Shown here piece by piece: positions 1-7,990 of a stretch of DNA of 61,838 bases (positions within the stretch are counted from its first letter, which is position 1; the number at the start of each line of letters is the position of its first letter). The notes beneath the pieces were generated by a model. It did no database searches, was not told where the DNA came from, and saw nothing but the letters and a program-made list of their open reading frames with translations. The DNA is from Streptomyces sp. man185 (lineage in GTDB: Bacteria > Actinomycetota > Actinomycetes > Streptomycetales > Streptomycetaceae). The stretch covers positions 1-61,838 of the forward strand of contig NTHE01000047.1 in NCBI GenBank assembly GCA_002551355.1. The letters run 5' to 3'. The position numbers and the translations under genes are program-made.

Positions 1-263
1 GCCGCCACCAGCGCGAGCCGGCGCCGCCCCGCCCTGCGCCGCCCCGCCGCCACCGCGGCCGTCAGGCGTTCCGCGAGCCCGGGCCCCGGGTCCACCGGCG
101 GGCCCACCACCGCCAGACCTGCCCTCACCCCGGCGAACTCCCCGGCCCGCAGCCGGCACCCGGGGCAGTCCGCCAGATGCTCCTCGAACTGGAAGGCGTC
201 GGTGCTCCCGAGCACGCCCAGCGCATAGGCCCCCACCCGGATGTGGGGTTCGGTCGTCTGCAT
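1..263 (-). CDS. Anti-sigma factor, zinc-finger (zf-HC2) N-terminus, partial
   Basis: Reading the minus strand from the ATG at 263 gives an open frame that runs off the left edge with no stop (87 codons). It starts MQTTEPHIRVGAYALGVLGS and contains E-H-L-A-D-C-P-G-C, the H-x3-C-x2-C zinc-binding core of actinobacterial ZAS/zf-HC2 anti-sigma factors, which hold an ECF sigma factor inactive at the membrane. The membrane segment and periplasmic part expected after the zinc finger would lie outside the window. The partner sigma factor is not visible here; in this family it is normally the adjacent co-directional gene. It diverges from the LytTR regulator at 501 across about 240 bp. Identification rests on the motif and the family-typical start. 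Confidence 0.75.
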   Translation of the reverse strand, partial: MQTTEPHIRVGAYALGVLGSTDAFQFEEHLADCPGCRLRAGEFAGVRAGLAVVGPPVDPGPGLAERLTAAVAAGRRRAGRRRLALVA

Positions 264-500
264 GTACTGCGGTACGGGAACAACCCGGGATTCACTCAAG
301 CCATCGGCCGGGCGAGCCCCCAGGGGGCACGGGACGGATCATGGCCGGGCCCGCGACGCCTGGCACGGCACCTCGCGGCGTTGCCACAGCGCCCGCATCG
401 CTCCGCGATGAGGACGCTCCGGCGCCTTGCGATGCACCGCACCAGACGACGCGGTCTTTTCCGTCCCTGATCCGCCCCGCACCCCCTAAACTCCGGCCTC

Positions 501-1253
501 ATGCTGCGCGTACTCGCCGTCGACGACGAACAACCCGCTCTGGAGGAACTCCTCTACCTCCTGCGCGCCGACCCCCGTGTCCGCAGCGCCGAGGGCGCCA
601 CCGGTGCGACCGAGGCGCTGCGCCGCATCGGTGGCGCGGTGGACGCCGGACCGGACGACCCGTCCGCGATCGACGTGGTCTTCCTCGACATCCACATGGC
701 CGGTCTCACCGGCCTCGACGTCGCCCAGCTCCTCGCCGGATTCGCCGCGCCCCCGCTCATCGTCTTCGTCACCGCGCACGAGGGCTTCGCCGTCCACGCC
801 TTCGACCTCAAGGCCGTCGACTACGTCCTCAAACCGGTCCGCCGCGAACGCCTCGCCGAAGCCGTCCGCCGGGTCGCCGAACAGGTGGGGGACCGGTCGG
901 CGACGGTCAACGACACGGGCATCGACCAGATCCCGGTCGAGCTCGGCGGAGTCATCCGCTTCATCCCGATCGACGAGATCGCGTACGCCGAGGCGCAGGG
1001 CGACTACGCCCGCCTGCACACCGCCGGCGGCAGCCACCTCGTCCGCATACCGCTGACCACCCTGGAGGAGCGCTGGCGCTCCCGCGGTTTCGTCCGGATC
1101 CACCGTCGCCACCTCGTGGCGCTGGGCCGGATCGACGAGTTGCGCCTGGACGCAGGCAGCATGAGCGTGCGCATCGGGGAGGCCGAACTCGCCGTCAGCC
1201 GCCGCCACACCCGCGCCCTGCGCGACCTCCTGATGCGTCAGGGCGGCCGCTGA
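501..1253 (+). CDS. LytTR-family response regulator
   Basis: A 250-residue cytoplasmic response regulator. Residues 1-115 are a receiver domain (VLAVDDEQPALEELLYLL start; phospho-acceptor Asp63 in VVFLDIHMAG; conserved Lys in the ALKPVRR-like stretch). Residues about 145-248 form a LytTR DNA-binding domain (EIAYAEAQGDYARLHT, then FVRIHRRHLVALGRI). These regulators bind direct repeats and usually pair with a LytS-type kinase; such a kinase is encoded at 3221-4411 with two membrane-transport genes in between, all on the same strand. The ATG follows an apparently weak ribosome site and is the first codon of the receiver domain. The likely role is switching on the adjacent transporter in response to an external carboxylate; the ligand is inferred only from the neighbours. 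Confidence 0.9.
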   Translation: MLRVLAVDDEQPALEELLYLLRADPRVRSAEGATGATEALRRIGGAVDAGPDDPSAIDVVFLDIHMAGLTGLDVAQLLAGFAAPPLIVFVTAHEGFAVHAFDLKAVDYVLKPVRRERLAEAVRRVAEQVGDRSATVNDTGIDQIPVELGGVIRFIPIDEIAYAEAQGDYARLHTAGGSHLVRIPLTTLEERWRSRGFVRIHRRHLVALGRIDELRLDAGSMSVRIGEAELAVSRRHTRALRDLLMRQGGR

Positions 1254-1362
1254 GAAACGGCAGCGGGCCGTCACGGGGAGACGGCACGGGCCGCCGCTGA
1301 CCTGGGGAGACCTTCCGCGATCCCTTCCCAGCACCACCCGCCGACGCCTACACTCCGAGCCC

Positions 1363-1725
1363 ATGTCCGCAGAGCCAACCCCCCGGCGCGAAGTGGTCAC
1401 GGGGGCGCCGCGGCGGGTGCGCCCGCTGCCCCGCTACCGCACCCAGTCGGAGATCGACGAGCAGACCGCTCTCGGCGGCGCCTATGTGCGCTCGCTGATG
1501 CGCGGCCAGCTGCGCGCCGGGCTCACCGTCTTCGGCGTCCTCGCCCTCGTCGCGGGCACCCTGCCGCTCCTGTTCGCCGCGCTGAACAGCTCCGCACTGG
1601 TCTGGGCGGTCCTCGGCTTCGCCACCTACCCGCCGCTCACCCTCGCCGCCTGGTGGTACGTCCGCCGGGCCGAGCGCAACGAACGCGACTTCGCCCGGTT
1701 GGTGGAGGGCCGCCCCGCCCCGTGA
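1363..1725 (+). CDS. DUF485 small membrane protein (MctB/YjcH-like)
   Basis: A 120-residue protein with a charged N-terminus and two hydrophobic helices (about residues 49-70 and 79-98) followed by a short basic tail. This is the shape of DUF485 proteins, which are encoded directly before ActP/MctC-type sodium-solute symporters in enterobacteria (yjcH-actP) and corynebacteria (mctB-mctC). Its TGA overlaps the GTG start of the symporter by 4 bp (GTGA), so the two are almost certainly translated together. The function in the family is not biochemically settled; an accessory role for the symporter is the usual assumption. The gene is separated from the LytTR regulator by 109 bp, which may carry its own promoter. 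Confidence 0.85.
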   Translation: MSAEPTPRREVVTGAPRRVRPLPRYRTQSEIDEQTALGGAYVRSLMRGQLRAGLTVFGVLALVAGTLPLLFAALNSSALVWAVLGFATYPPLTLAAWWYVRRAERNERDFARLVEGRPAP

Positions 1726-3224
1726 GCAACCCCGACCACATGGCGTCCTGGGTGGCGGTCGCCCTCGTCGTGCTCGCCACCGTCCTCGTCGGCGGCTTCG
1801 GCCTGCGCATCTCCCGCACGACCTCCGACTTCTACGTCGCCTCCCGCACCGTGCGCCCCCGCCTCAACGCCGCCGCGATCAGCGGCGAATACCTCTCGGC
1901 CGCCTCCTTCCTCGGCGTCGCCGGGCTCGTCCTCGTCCACGGACCCGACATGCTCTGGTATCCGGTCGGCTACACCGCCGGATACCTGGTGCTCCTGGTC
2001 TTCGTCGCCGCACCGCTGCGCCGCTCCGGGGCGTACACGCTGCCGGACTTCGCCGAGGGCCGGCTCGAATCGCGCCAGGTCCGCCGCCTGGTCAGCGCCC
2101 TCGTCGTCGGCGCGGGCTGGCTCTACCTCGTACCGCAGCTCCAGGGCGCCGGACTCACCCTCAAGATCCTCACCGGCGCCCCCGGCTGGCTCGGCGACGT
2201 GCTGGTCGCCACCGTCGTGACCGCCGCCGTCGCCGCGGGCGGCATGCGCTCCATCACCTTCGTCCAGGTCTTCCAGTACTGGCTGAAGCTCACCGCCCTC
2301 CTCGTCCCGGCCCTCTTCCTGGTCCTCGCCTGGCAGGGCGACGGCCGGCCCCGGGTCAGCTTCGACGACCAGCTCGCCGTCTTCCGCGCCGACCATCCGC
2401 TCTACGCGACGTACGGGCTGATCGTGGCGACCTTCCTCGGCACCATGGGCCTGCCCCATGTCGTCGTCCGCTTCTACACCAGTCCCAACGGCCGCGACGC
2501 CCGCCGCACCACCGTCGCCGTCCTCGCCCTGGTCGGCCTCTTCTATCTGCTGCCGCCGATCTACGGTGCGCTCGGCCGGCTCTACACCCCCGAACTGCGG
2601 CACGGGGGAGACGCGGACGCCGCCGTCCTGCTGCTGCCCGCCCGGGTCATCGGCGGACTCGGCGGAGACTTCCTCGGGGCGCTGATCGCGGGCGGGGCCT
2701 TCGCCGCGTTCCTGTCCACCGCCTCCGGGCTCACCATGGCCGTCGCCGGCGTCATCACCCAGGACGTCCTGCCCTCCCGCGGGGTACGCCACTTCCGGCT
2801 CGCCACCGTCCTCGCCATCGCCGTGCCGCTCGCCGGTTCACTGCTGGTGAGCCGGGTGCCGGTCGCCGACGCGGTGGGCATGGCCTTCGCCGTCTCCGCC
2901 TCCTCCTTCTGCCCGCTGCTCGTCCTCGGCATCTGGTGGCGGCGGCTCACCCCACCGGGCGCGACAGCCGGGCTCCTGCTCGGTGGCGGGTCCGCGCTTC
3001 TCGCCGTGGCCATCACCGTCAGCGGAGCCGTACGCCCACCCGGCTGGCCGCACGCCCTGCTCGCCTGGCCCGCCGTCTGGTCCGTCCCCGTGGGCTTCCT
3101 CGCGATGATCCTCGTCTCGCTCGCCACGCCGGGACGCATACCCCCCGGCACCAACGCCGCCATGACCCGCTTCCATCTCCCCGAGGCCCTGACCTCGGCG
3201 CGCGGAACGGTGAGGGAACGATGA
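1722..3224 (+). CDS. Sodium/solute symporter (SSS family, MctC/ActP-like)
   Basis: A 500-residue polytopic membrane protein with about 13 hydrophobic segments. The core NAAAISGEYLSAASFLGVAG followed by GPDMLWYPVGYTAGYL matches the SSS-family subgroup that takes up short-chain monocarboxylates such as acetate, pyruvate or propionate. I chose the GTG at 1722 (VSNPDHMASW) because it overlaps the DUF485 stop and puts the first helix about ten residues from the start; an upstream in-frame ATG at 1653 would bury the start inside DUF485. The 3' end overlaps the histidine kinase start by 4 bp. Substrate is inferred from family and the DUF485 partner, not shown by the sequence. Confidence 0.88.
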   Translation: MSNPDHMASWVAVALVVLATVLVGGFGLRISRTTSDFYVASRTVRPRLNAAAISGEYLSAASFLGVAGLVLVHGPDMLWYPVGYTAGYLVLLVFVAAPLRRSGAYTLPDFAEGRLESRQVRRLVSALVVGAGWLYLVPQLQGAGLTLKILTGAPGWLGDVLVATVVTAAVAAGGMRSITFVQVFQYWLKLTALLVPALFLVLAWQGDGRPRVSFDDQLAVFRADHPLYATYGLIVATFLGTMGLPHVVVRFYTSPNGRDARRTTVAVLALVGLFYLLPPIYGALGRLYTPELRHGGDADAAVLLLPARVIGGLGGDFLGALIAGGAFAAFLSTASGLTMAVAGVITQDVLPSRGVRHFRLATVLAIAVPLAGSLLVSRVPVADAVGMAFAVSASSFCPLLVLGIWWRRLTPPGATAGLLLGGGSALLAVAITVSGAVRPPGWPHALLAWPAVWSVPVGFLAMILVSLATPGRIPPGTNAAMTRFHLPEALTSARGTVRER

Positions 3225-4411
3225 CCGGGGCCGGGATCGCCGTCCTCGTCGTGCTGGTCGGGCTGCTGCTCGGCACCGGGTTCTGGCTGGGCCGCCGCAC
3301 CGCCCGCCCGCTGCGCCCCAGCGACGTCGGCACGCCCGTCGAGCACGCCACGTTCGAGACCCTGCACACCGCGTCGCTCGCCGCCCCGCCGCTGCGTGCC
3401 GGCCTCACGGAGGAGAGCGCCCGGCGCGCCGCCCGCCGGCTGCGCTCCCTGCTCGGCACCGACGCCCTCTGCCTCACCGACCGGGAGCAGGTGCTGGTCT
3501 GGGACGGAGCCGGCCACCACCACGGCAAGGACGTGATGGAGCACCTGAAGGTGCTGCTGGACAACGGCCGCGGCACCGCCTTCGACAGCGGCTGCGCGGA
3601 TCTCGACTGCCCGCTGCGCTGGGCCGTCGCCGTCCCGCTCACCGTCGAGAACCGGGTCCTGGGCGCGCTCGTCGCCTACGCCCCGCGCGAGTCGGCGGTG
3701 CTGGCACGGGCGGCGGGGGAGGTGGCGCGCTGGGTCTGCGTCCAGCTGGAACTGGCCGAGCTGGACCGCTCCCGCACTCAGCTCATCGAGGCCGAGATCA
3801 AGGCGCTGCGGGCGCAGATCTCCCCGCACTTCATCTTCAACTCACTCGCCGCCATCGCCTCCTTCGTCCGGACCGACCCCGAGCAGGCTCGCGAACTGCT
3901 CCTGGAATTCGCCGACTTCACCCGCTACTCGTTTCGCCGCCACGGCGAGTTCACCACCCTGGCGGACGAACTGCACTCCATCGACCAGTATCTGGCGCTC
4001 GTCCGCGCCCGCTTCGGCGAACGCCTCGCCGTGACCCTCCAGGTCGCCCCCGAGGTGCTGCCGGTCGCCCTGCCGTTCCTCTGCCTCCAGCCGCTGGTGG
4101 AGAACGCCGTCAAGCACGGCCTCGAAGGGGCGGTCACCCGCAGCCGCATCACCATCAGCGCTCTGGACGCCGGCTCGGAGGCCGAGGTGGTCATCGAGGA
4201 CGACGGGACCGGCATGGACCCCGAGCGGCTGCGGCAGATCCTGCGCGGCGAGGGCGGAGCGTCCACCGGCATCGGCCTGCTCAACGTGGACGAGCGGCTG
4301 CGCCAGGTCTACGGCGACGACTACGGCCTCGTCATCGAGACCGGGGTCGGGGCGGGCATGAAGATCACCCTGCGGCTGCCCAAGTACCGTGCCGGGGTCC
4401 ACGGTTCCTGA
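3221..4411 (+). CDS. LytS-type sensor histidine kinase
   Basis: A 396-residue kinase. One N-terminal membrane helix (residues about 4-21) is followed by a GAF-like sensory region (about 55-180), then a His_kinase domain with the LytS/YehU-type phospho-acceptor box ISPHFIFNSL (His203) and an HATPase domain (ENAVKHG N-box, DDGTGM G-box, GIGLLNVDERLR). It lacks the five-helix 5TMR-LYT sensor of classic LytS. It is coupled by an ATGA overlap to the symporter and presumably phosphorylates the LytTR regulator at 501. The order regulator-DUF485-symporter-kinase suggests that transport and sensing of one substrate are co-regulated, as in BtsSR/YpdAB-type pyruvate systems; that comparison is an inference. 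Confidence 0.9.
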   Translation: MTGAGIAVLVVLVGLLLGTGFWLGRRTARPLRPSDVGTPVEHATFETLHTASLAAPPLRAGLTEESARRAARRLRSLLGTDALCLTDREQVLVWDGAGHHHGKDVMEHLKVLLDNGRGTAFDSGCADLDCPLRWAVAVPLTVENRVLGALVAYAPRESAVLARAAGEVARWVCVQLELAELDRSRTQLIEAEIKALRAQISPHFIFNSLAAIASFVRTDPEQARELLLEFADFTRYSFRRHGEFTTLADELHSIDQYLALVRARFGERLAVTLQVAPEVLPVALPFLCLQPLVENAVKHGLEGAVTRSRITISALDAGSEAEVVIEDDGTGMDPERLRQILRGEGGASTGIGLLNVDERLRQVYGDDYGLVIETGVGAGMKITLRLPKYRAGVHGS

Positions 4412-4421
4412 AACGGGCGGC

Positions 4422-4940
4422 TCAGCACAGGTGGACGGCCAGATGTCCCAGCGGCAGCCCCAACTGCCAGGCGGGCGTCCAGACCCGGACCTCCTGATCG
4501 CCGCCCGCCGGGTCGGTCGCCGCCTCCCAGGGGGCGGGGCCGATCGCGTCCAGGTCCGCCGCGAGCAGTTCGGTCTCCTCCAGCCAGCGCCAGGCCGACC
4601 GGGCGAGCGCCAAATCGGGGTCGTCGGGCTCGGCGCACCGTTCCGTCTCCGCCAGCCGCTCGCAGATCCAGCCGCGCCAGGTGCACTCGTACGCCGTGAG
4701 CACGCGCAGTTCGTCGACCCGCGGTTCGGGCAGGGCGCGCGCGGCGGGCGCGTCCCGGGGGAACCCGCACAGGAACATCGTCAGCGCGAGCGCGTCGCGC
4801 CCCGCCCGGAACTCCAGGGTCGTCGGCTCCATCAGATCGCCGGTCCGTAACAGCTCGTCGGCGGTGTACTCGGTGGACAGCCAGGTCATCGGCACCTGGA
4901 GCCCGTTCCCACCGGTCCCATCCATATCCTCGGGACGCAT
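4422..4940 (-). CDS. Hypothetical protein with a TTA codon
   Basis: A 172-residue, mostly acidic, soluble protein with no domain that I recognise; it is rich in Trp, Leu and Glu and looks helical in its second half. The ATG at 4940 (MRPEDMDGTGGNG) is preferred over the ATG at 4979 because AAAGAGG sits just upstream. Codon 31 (4848-4850) is TTA, the rare leucine codon read by the bldA tRNA in Streptomyces, so translation may be tied to development. It ends 10 bp from the end of the histidine kinase (convergent). Function unknown. Confidence 0.7.
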   Translation of the reverse strand: MRPEDMDGTGGNGLQVPMTWLSTEYTADELLRTGDLMEPTTLEFRAGRDALALTMFLCGFPRDAPAARALPEPRVDELRVLTAYECTWRGWICERLAETERCAEPDDPDLALARSAWRWLEETELLAADLDAIGPAPWEAATDPAGGDQEVRVWTPAWQLGLPLGHLAVHLC

Positions 4941-5052
4941 CCCGTCTCGCCTCTTTCCTTGCTCGGTACCGGGCTTCACGCAGCATTGAACCGGGGGCGG
5001 GCGCCCCGCGTGGGCAGAAGGGGAGGATCGCCCAGGAGATACGAGGCTGTGA

Positions 5053-5250
5053 ATGAGTGCCGACCCCGGCGACGACCCGCATGTGCGCCTGCTGCTGGGC
5101 GCGTACGTCCTGGACGCCCTGGACGCCGAGGAGACATGCCGGGTGGCCCGTCATCTCCGGAGCTGCGACGGCTGCGCCCGGGTCTACGTGGAGGTGGCCG
5201 AGGCTTCCGCGCTGCTGGCGCTGCTCCGGGCGGAGGACCTGCGGGAGTAG
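5053..5250 (+). CDS. Mini zinc-finger anti-sigma factor (zf-HC2 only)
   Basis: A 65-residue protein, MSADPGDDPHVRLLLGAYVL..., that contains H-L-R-S-C-D-G-C, the H-x3-C-x2-C zinc-binding core of anti-sigma factors, and ends about 27 residues after it. Normal members continue into a membrane helix and periplasmic domain; here a TAG stops the gene, so the product would be a soluble zinc-finger domain alone. It is oriented towards the ECF sigma gene at 5184-5756 and overlaps its 3' end by 67 bp, instead of following it co-directionally. It may be a working cytoplasmic anti-sigma factor or a 5' remnant left by a local inversion. It resembles the start of the protein at 1-263. Confidence 0.65.
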   Translation: MSADPGDDPHVRLLLGAYVLDALDAEETCRVARHLRSCDGCARVYVEVAEASALLALLRAEDLRE

Positions 5251-5756
5251 CCGGGCAGCGTGCGGGAGAGGACCCGCAGGGCGTAGTACGAACGGGACTT
5301 GACGGTTCCGGCGGGGATGCCGAGCACCGTGGCCGTCTCGCCGACGCTCAGCCCGCGGAAGTAGATCTGCACGAGCACTGCACGGTGCTCGGGGCTGAGT
5401 GTGCGGACCGCCTCGCGGACGTCCAGGGCGCGGACGGCCGAGTCCGCGGTGTCCAGGGAGTCCGGGGTGCTCTCCAGCACCGTGTCGCTGACCTCGACGG
5501 GGCGGGCCTGGCGGGAGCGCCGGGCGTCGATGGCGAGGCGGCGGCCGACGGTGAACAGCCACGGCCGCATCGAGTCGTAGGGCGCGTCGAAGGCCTCGGG
5601 GTGCTGCCAGGCACGTACGAGGGTCTCCTGCACCAGGTCCTCGGCCCGCTGCCGGTCCCCGAAGGTCAGGCCGAGGAGGAAATGGAACAGGGCGGGGCCG
5701 TGTTCCCGCTGCAATTCCGCCAGGGTCCGCTCGTCGGTCGTCGTGGTGGTCTTCAT
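5184..5756 (-). CDS. ECF RNA polymerase sigma factor
   Basis: A 190-residue ECF sigma factor. Region 2 (residues about 15-80) holds the signature AEDLVQETLVRAWQHPEAFD and RPWLFTVGRRLAID; region 4 (about 108-165) holds LSPEHRAVLVQIYFRGLSVGETATVLGIPAGTVKSR (quoted here as family markers in pieces). It would recruit RNA polymerase to stress or envelope promoters. The last 25 residues after TLPGYS are Ser/Arg/Ala-rich and unlike the family; they lie where the gene overlaps the mini zinc-finger gene on the other strand. The ATG at 5756 begins MKTTTTTDERTLAELQ. It is divergent from the CapA gene across 267 bp. Confidence 0.88.
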   Translation of the reverse strand: MKTTTTTDERTLAELQREHGPALFHFLLGLTFGDRQRAEDLVQETLVRAWQHPEAFDAPYDSMRPWLFTVGRRLAIDARRSRQARPVEVSDTVLESTPDSLDTADSAVRALDVREAVRTLSPEHRAVLVQIYFRGLSVGETATVLGIPAGTVKSRSYYALRVLSRTLPGYSRRSSARSSASSAEASATST

Positions 5757-5986
5757 GAACGTCCTCTCCCGCCGAGGCCCCTGACGGCCGCGTTGCCGAC
5801 TGGCGTATACGAACGCATTCGGCCGCGCGGGAACAGGCGGTGCACCGAGGCGTGCGACGAGCGGTCGCTCAGTGCGGCGAATGGTGCGGTGAACGGTCGA
5901 GGGGCCGTCGGGGTCGGCCGGTACGACCAGTTCAGCTAGGTATGCGGCAATGCTCCTTGCTTATGCGGTATGAAGATCTGTGTAGT

Positions 5987-6006
5987 CGGATGGTCGTAAT
6001 CATCCG
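5987..6006. promoter_or_regulatory. Inverted repeat upstream of the CapA lipoprotein gene
   Basis: CGGATG, 8 bp, CATCCG: a perfect 6-bp dyad ending 17 bp before the CapA start codon. Just upstream TATGCGG occurs twice (5941 and 5962). It could be an operator or a leader hairpin; no regulator is assigned. Confidence 0.3.
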
Positions 6007-6023
6007 AACATGGAGTCGAGCAG

Positions 6024-7220
6024 ATGACGCAGCGCATCCGACCGGGCACCGTGGCCGCCATCGCCCTCCTGCTCGCCGCGGCCACCGGCTGCACCGGGCA
6101 ACAGCCCGCGTCTCCCGCGCCGAGCGCACCGCCGGCAGCCCGGGGCGCGGGCGGCCAGGGCGCCGCGGGGCCCCGCCCGTTCACGCTGCTCGCCGCGGGC
6201 GACGTCCTGCCGCACTCCTCCGTGATCGACCAGGCCGCCGCCGACGCGGGCGGCGCCGGCTACGACTTCGCGCCGATGCTGGCAGGCGTCGCCCCGGCCG
6301 TCTCCGGCGCGGACCTGGCGTTCTGCCACATGGAGACCGTGTACGGCAAGGAGGGCGGCCCCTACACCGGCTATCCGAGCTTCAAGTCGCCGCCCGAGGT
6401 CGCCGCTGCCCTGCGCACCACCGGGTTCGACTCCTGCTCCACCGCCTCCAACCACACCCTCGACGACGGGGCCGAAGGGGTCTCGCGCACGCTCGGAGCC
6501 CTGGACGAGGCGGGCATCCGGCACGCCGGCTCGGCCCGCACCGCCGCCGAGGCCTCCCGGCCCACGATCCTGCCCGCCGGACCGGGGAAGGGGGCGGCCA
6601 AGGTCGCCCACCTCGCCTACACCTACGGCACCAACGACATCCCGCTGCCCGCCGGCCGGCCCTGGACGGTCAACGTCACCGACGAGCGGAAGATCATCGA
6701 AGAGGCCCGGGCGGCCCGGCGCGCGGGCGCCGATGTCGTCGTCCTCTCCGCCCACTGGGGCACCGAATGGCAGGACGAGCCCGACGCTCGGCAGTTGGAG
6801 CTCGCCGAGCGGCTCACCGCCTCCGCCGACGGGGGCCGCCCCGACATCGACCTGATCATCGGCACCCATGCCCATGTGCCGCAGGCGTACGAGAAGGTCA
6901 ACGGCACCTGGGTCGTCTACGGCATGGGCGACCAGATCGCCGGAGCGATGATCAACTACGAGGGGGTCCAGGACCCGCGCGGCAACCAGAGTTCGATGGG
7001 CCGCTTCACCTTCGCGCCGCCCGCGAAACCTGGCGAGCGCTGGAGCGTGAAGAAGGCGGAGTTCGTCCCGCAGTGGTACGACACGGCCACCGGGCGCGCC
7101 GTCAACCTCAACGCCTCGCTCGGCGACGGGGCCGAGCACCTCCGCGAGGTCCGCGACCGCATCCGTACCGTCGTCCTCGGGCGGGGAGCGGACAAGGACG
7201 GGCTCCGCATGGGCGAGTAG
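6024..7220 (+). CDS. CapA-family lipoprotein (PGA_cap metallophosphatase fold)
   Basis: A 398-residue lipoprotein. The N-terminus has two Arg, a hydrophobic stretch and a lipobox ending at Cys23 (LLLAAATGC), then a Pro/Ala-rich linker. Residues about 50-330 match CapA/PgsA: FTLLAAGDVLPHSSV, LAFCHMETVYG, FDSCSTASNHTLDDG, VVVLSAHWGTEW, IIGTHAHVPQAYE and WVVYGMGDQIA, which contain the Asp, Asn and His residues expected for metal binding. Family members act in poly-gamma-glutamate capsule synthesis or as surface hydrolases, but most actinobacterial copies have no known substrate. GGAG lies about 10 bp before the ATG. There are no capBC genes nearby, so capsule synthesis is not supported. Confidence 0.88.
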   Translation: MTQRIRPGTVAAIALLLAAATGCTGQQPASPAPSAPPAARGAGGQGAAGPRPFTLLAAGDVLPHSSVIDQAAADAGGAGYDFAPMLAGVAPAVSGADLAFCHMETVYGKEGGPYTGYPSFKSPPEVAAALRTTGFDSCSTASNHTLDDGAEGVSRTLGALDEAGIRHAGSARTAAEASRPTILPAGPGKGAAKVAHLAYTYGTNDIPLPAGRPWTVNVTDERKIIEEARAARRAGADVVVLSAHWGTEWQDEPDARQLELAERLTASADGGRPDIDLIIGTHAHVPQAYEKVNGTWVVYGMGDQIAGAMINYEGVQDPRGNQSSMGRFTFAPPAKPGERWSVKKAEFVPQWYDTATGRAVNLNASLGDGAEHLREVRDRIRTVVLGRGADKDGLRMGE

Positions 7221-7260
7221 CGGTCGGCACGGGCGAGTGGCGATCGGCGGCGGGGGCCCG

Positions 7261-7331
7261 GGGCGTGTCCGGCGGATCAGGGCCGGACAGTCAGGCGTCG
7301 CGGACCCGGCCGAGGTCCGCCGGACACGCCC
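7261..7331. terminator. Long inverted repeat between convergent genes
   Basis: A perfect 16-bp inverted repeat: GGGCGTGTCCGGCGGA at 7261-7276 and its complement at 7316-7331, separated by 39 bp. It lies between the ends of the CapA and universal stress protein genes and can serve both as a terminator. Confidence 0.7.
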
Positions 7332-7345
7332 TGGGGCCTGTTGTC

Positions 7346-7807
7346 CTACGGCACCACGGTGACCGGCCAGCGCCCCGCCTTCACCAGGCGTACGGCCACC
7401 GAACCGATGAAGCGGTGCCCGGCCGACTCCGAGGCCCCGACCACCACCGCGTCCGCCTTCAGCTCGTCGGCCGCCGTGACCAGGCCGTTGTACGGATCGC
7501 CCCGGAAGGTGTGGAACTCCCAGCGCATGTCCCACGCGTCACTGAAGCGCTCGGTCGCCTCACGGATCTCGGTGACCAGGGCATCGGCGACCTCGCCCGT
7601 CGTATCGCCGACCGGCACGCCCAGGGCGGCGCCCGCCGTCATGACCGGCTGGACGTAAACCAGGGCCAGCATGGCGTTCTGCCGGCGGGCCAGTCCGGCG
7701 GCGTAAGCCGCCGCGCGCATCGAGGAATCGGAGCCGTCCAGCCCCGCGACGATCACTTTGGGGCCGTCCGTACCGCGTTCGAACCGATGAGGCTGCTGCT
7801 CTGTCAC
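7346..7807 (-). CDS. Universal stress protein (UspA family)
   Basis: A 153-residue single-domain Usp. It begins with KVIVAGLDGSDSSMRAAAYA and ends with VVVGASESAGHRFIGSVAVR and PVTVVP, the pattern of ATP-binding universal stress proteins (G-x2-...-GS loop partly altered). These cytoplasmic proteins modulate stress survival. The GTG at 7807 (VTEQQPHRFERG) is chosen because the frame upstream runs antisense through the deacetylase gene and has no Usp-like residues. It is convergent with the CapA gene and divergent from the deacetylase. Confidence 0.87.
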   Translation of the reverse strand: MTEQQPHRFERGTDGPKVIVAGLDGSDSSMRAAAYAAGLARRQNAMLALVYVQPVMTAGAALGVPVGDTTGEVADALVTEIREATERFSDAWDMRWEFHTFRGDPYNGLVTAADELKADAVVVGASESAGHRFIGSVAVRLVKAGRWPVTVVP

Positions 7808-7990
7808 GGCTCCGAGGCTATCGGCTCGTCCCGGCGGCGACGCTCCGGGCTCCCGACGGGCCGCCGGGAGACTCCGGGGGACGGCGACGGGCTCCGATGA
7901 AGATGAACATACTGCGTCGATCGGGTGCAAAACGGTCGCCATCCGGTGTCGGCGGCCGGGACGGGTGTCCGGCCGTGCGAGCAGTTGGCC

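Noticed and set aside
7261..7331. Mobile repeat element (MITE-like) because of the long inverted arms
   Set aside because: Arms are only 16 bp, no target-site duplication is visible and the position between convergent gene ends fits a terminator.
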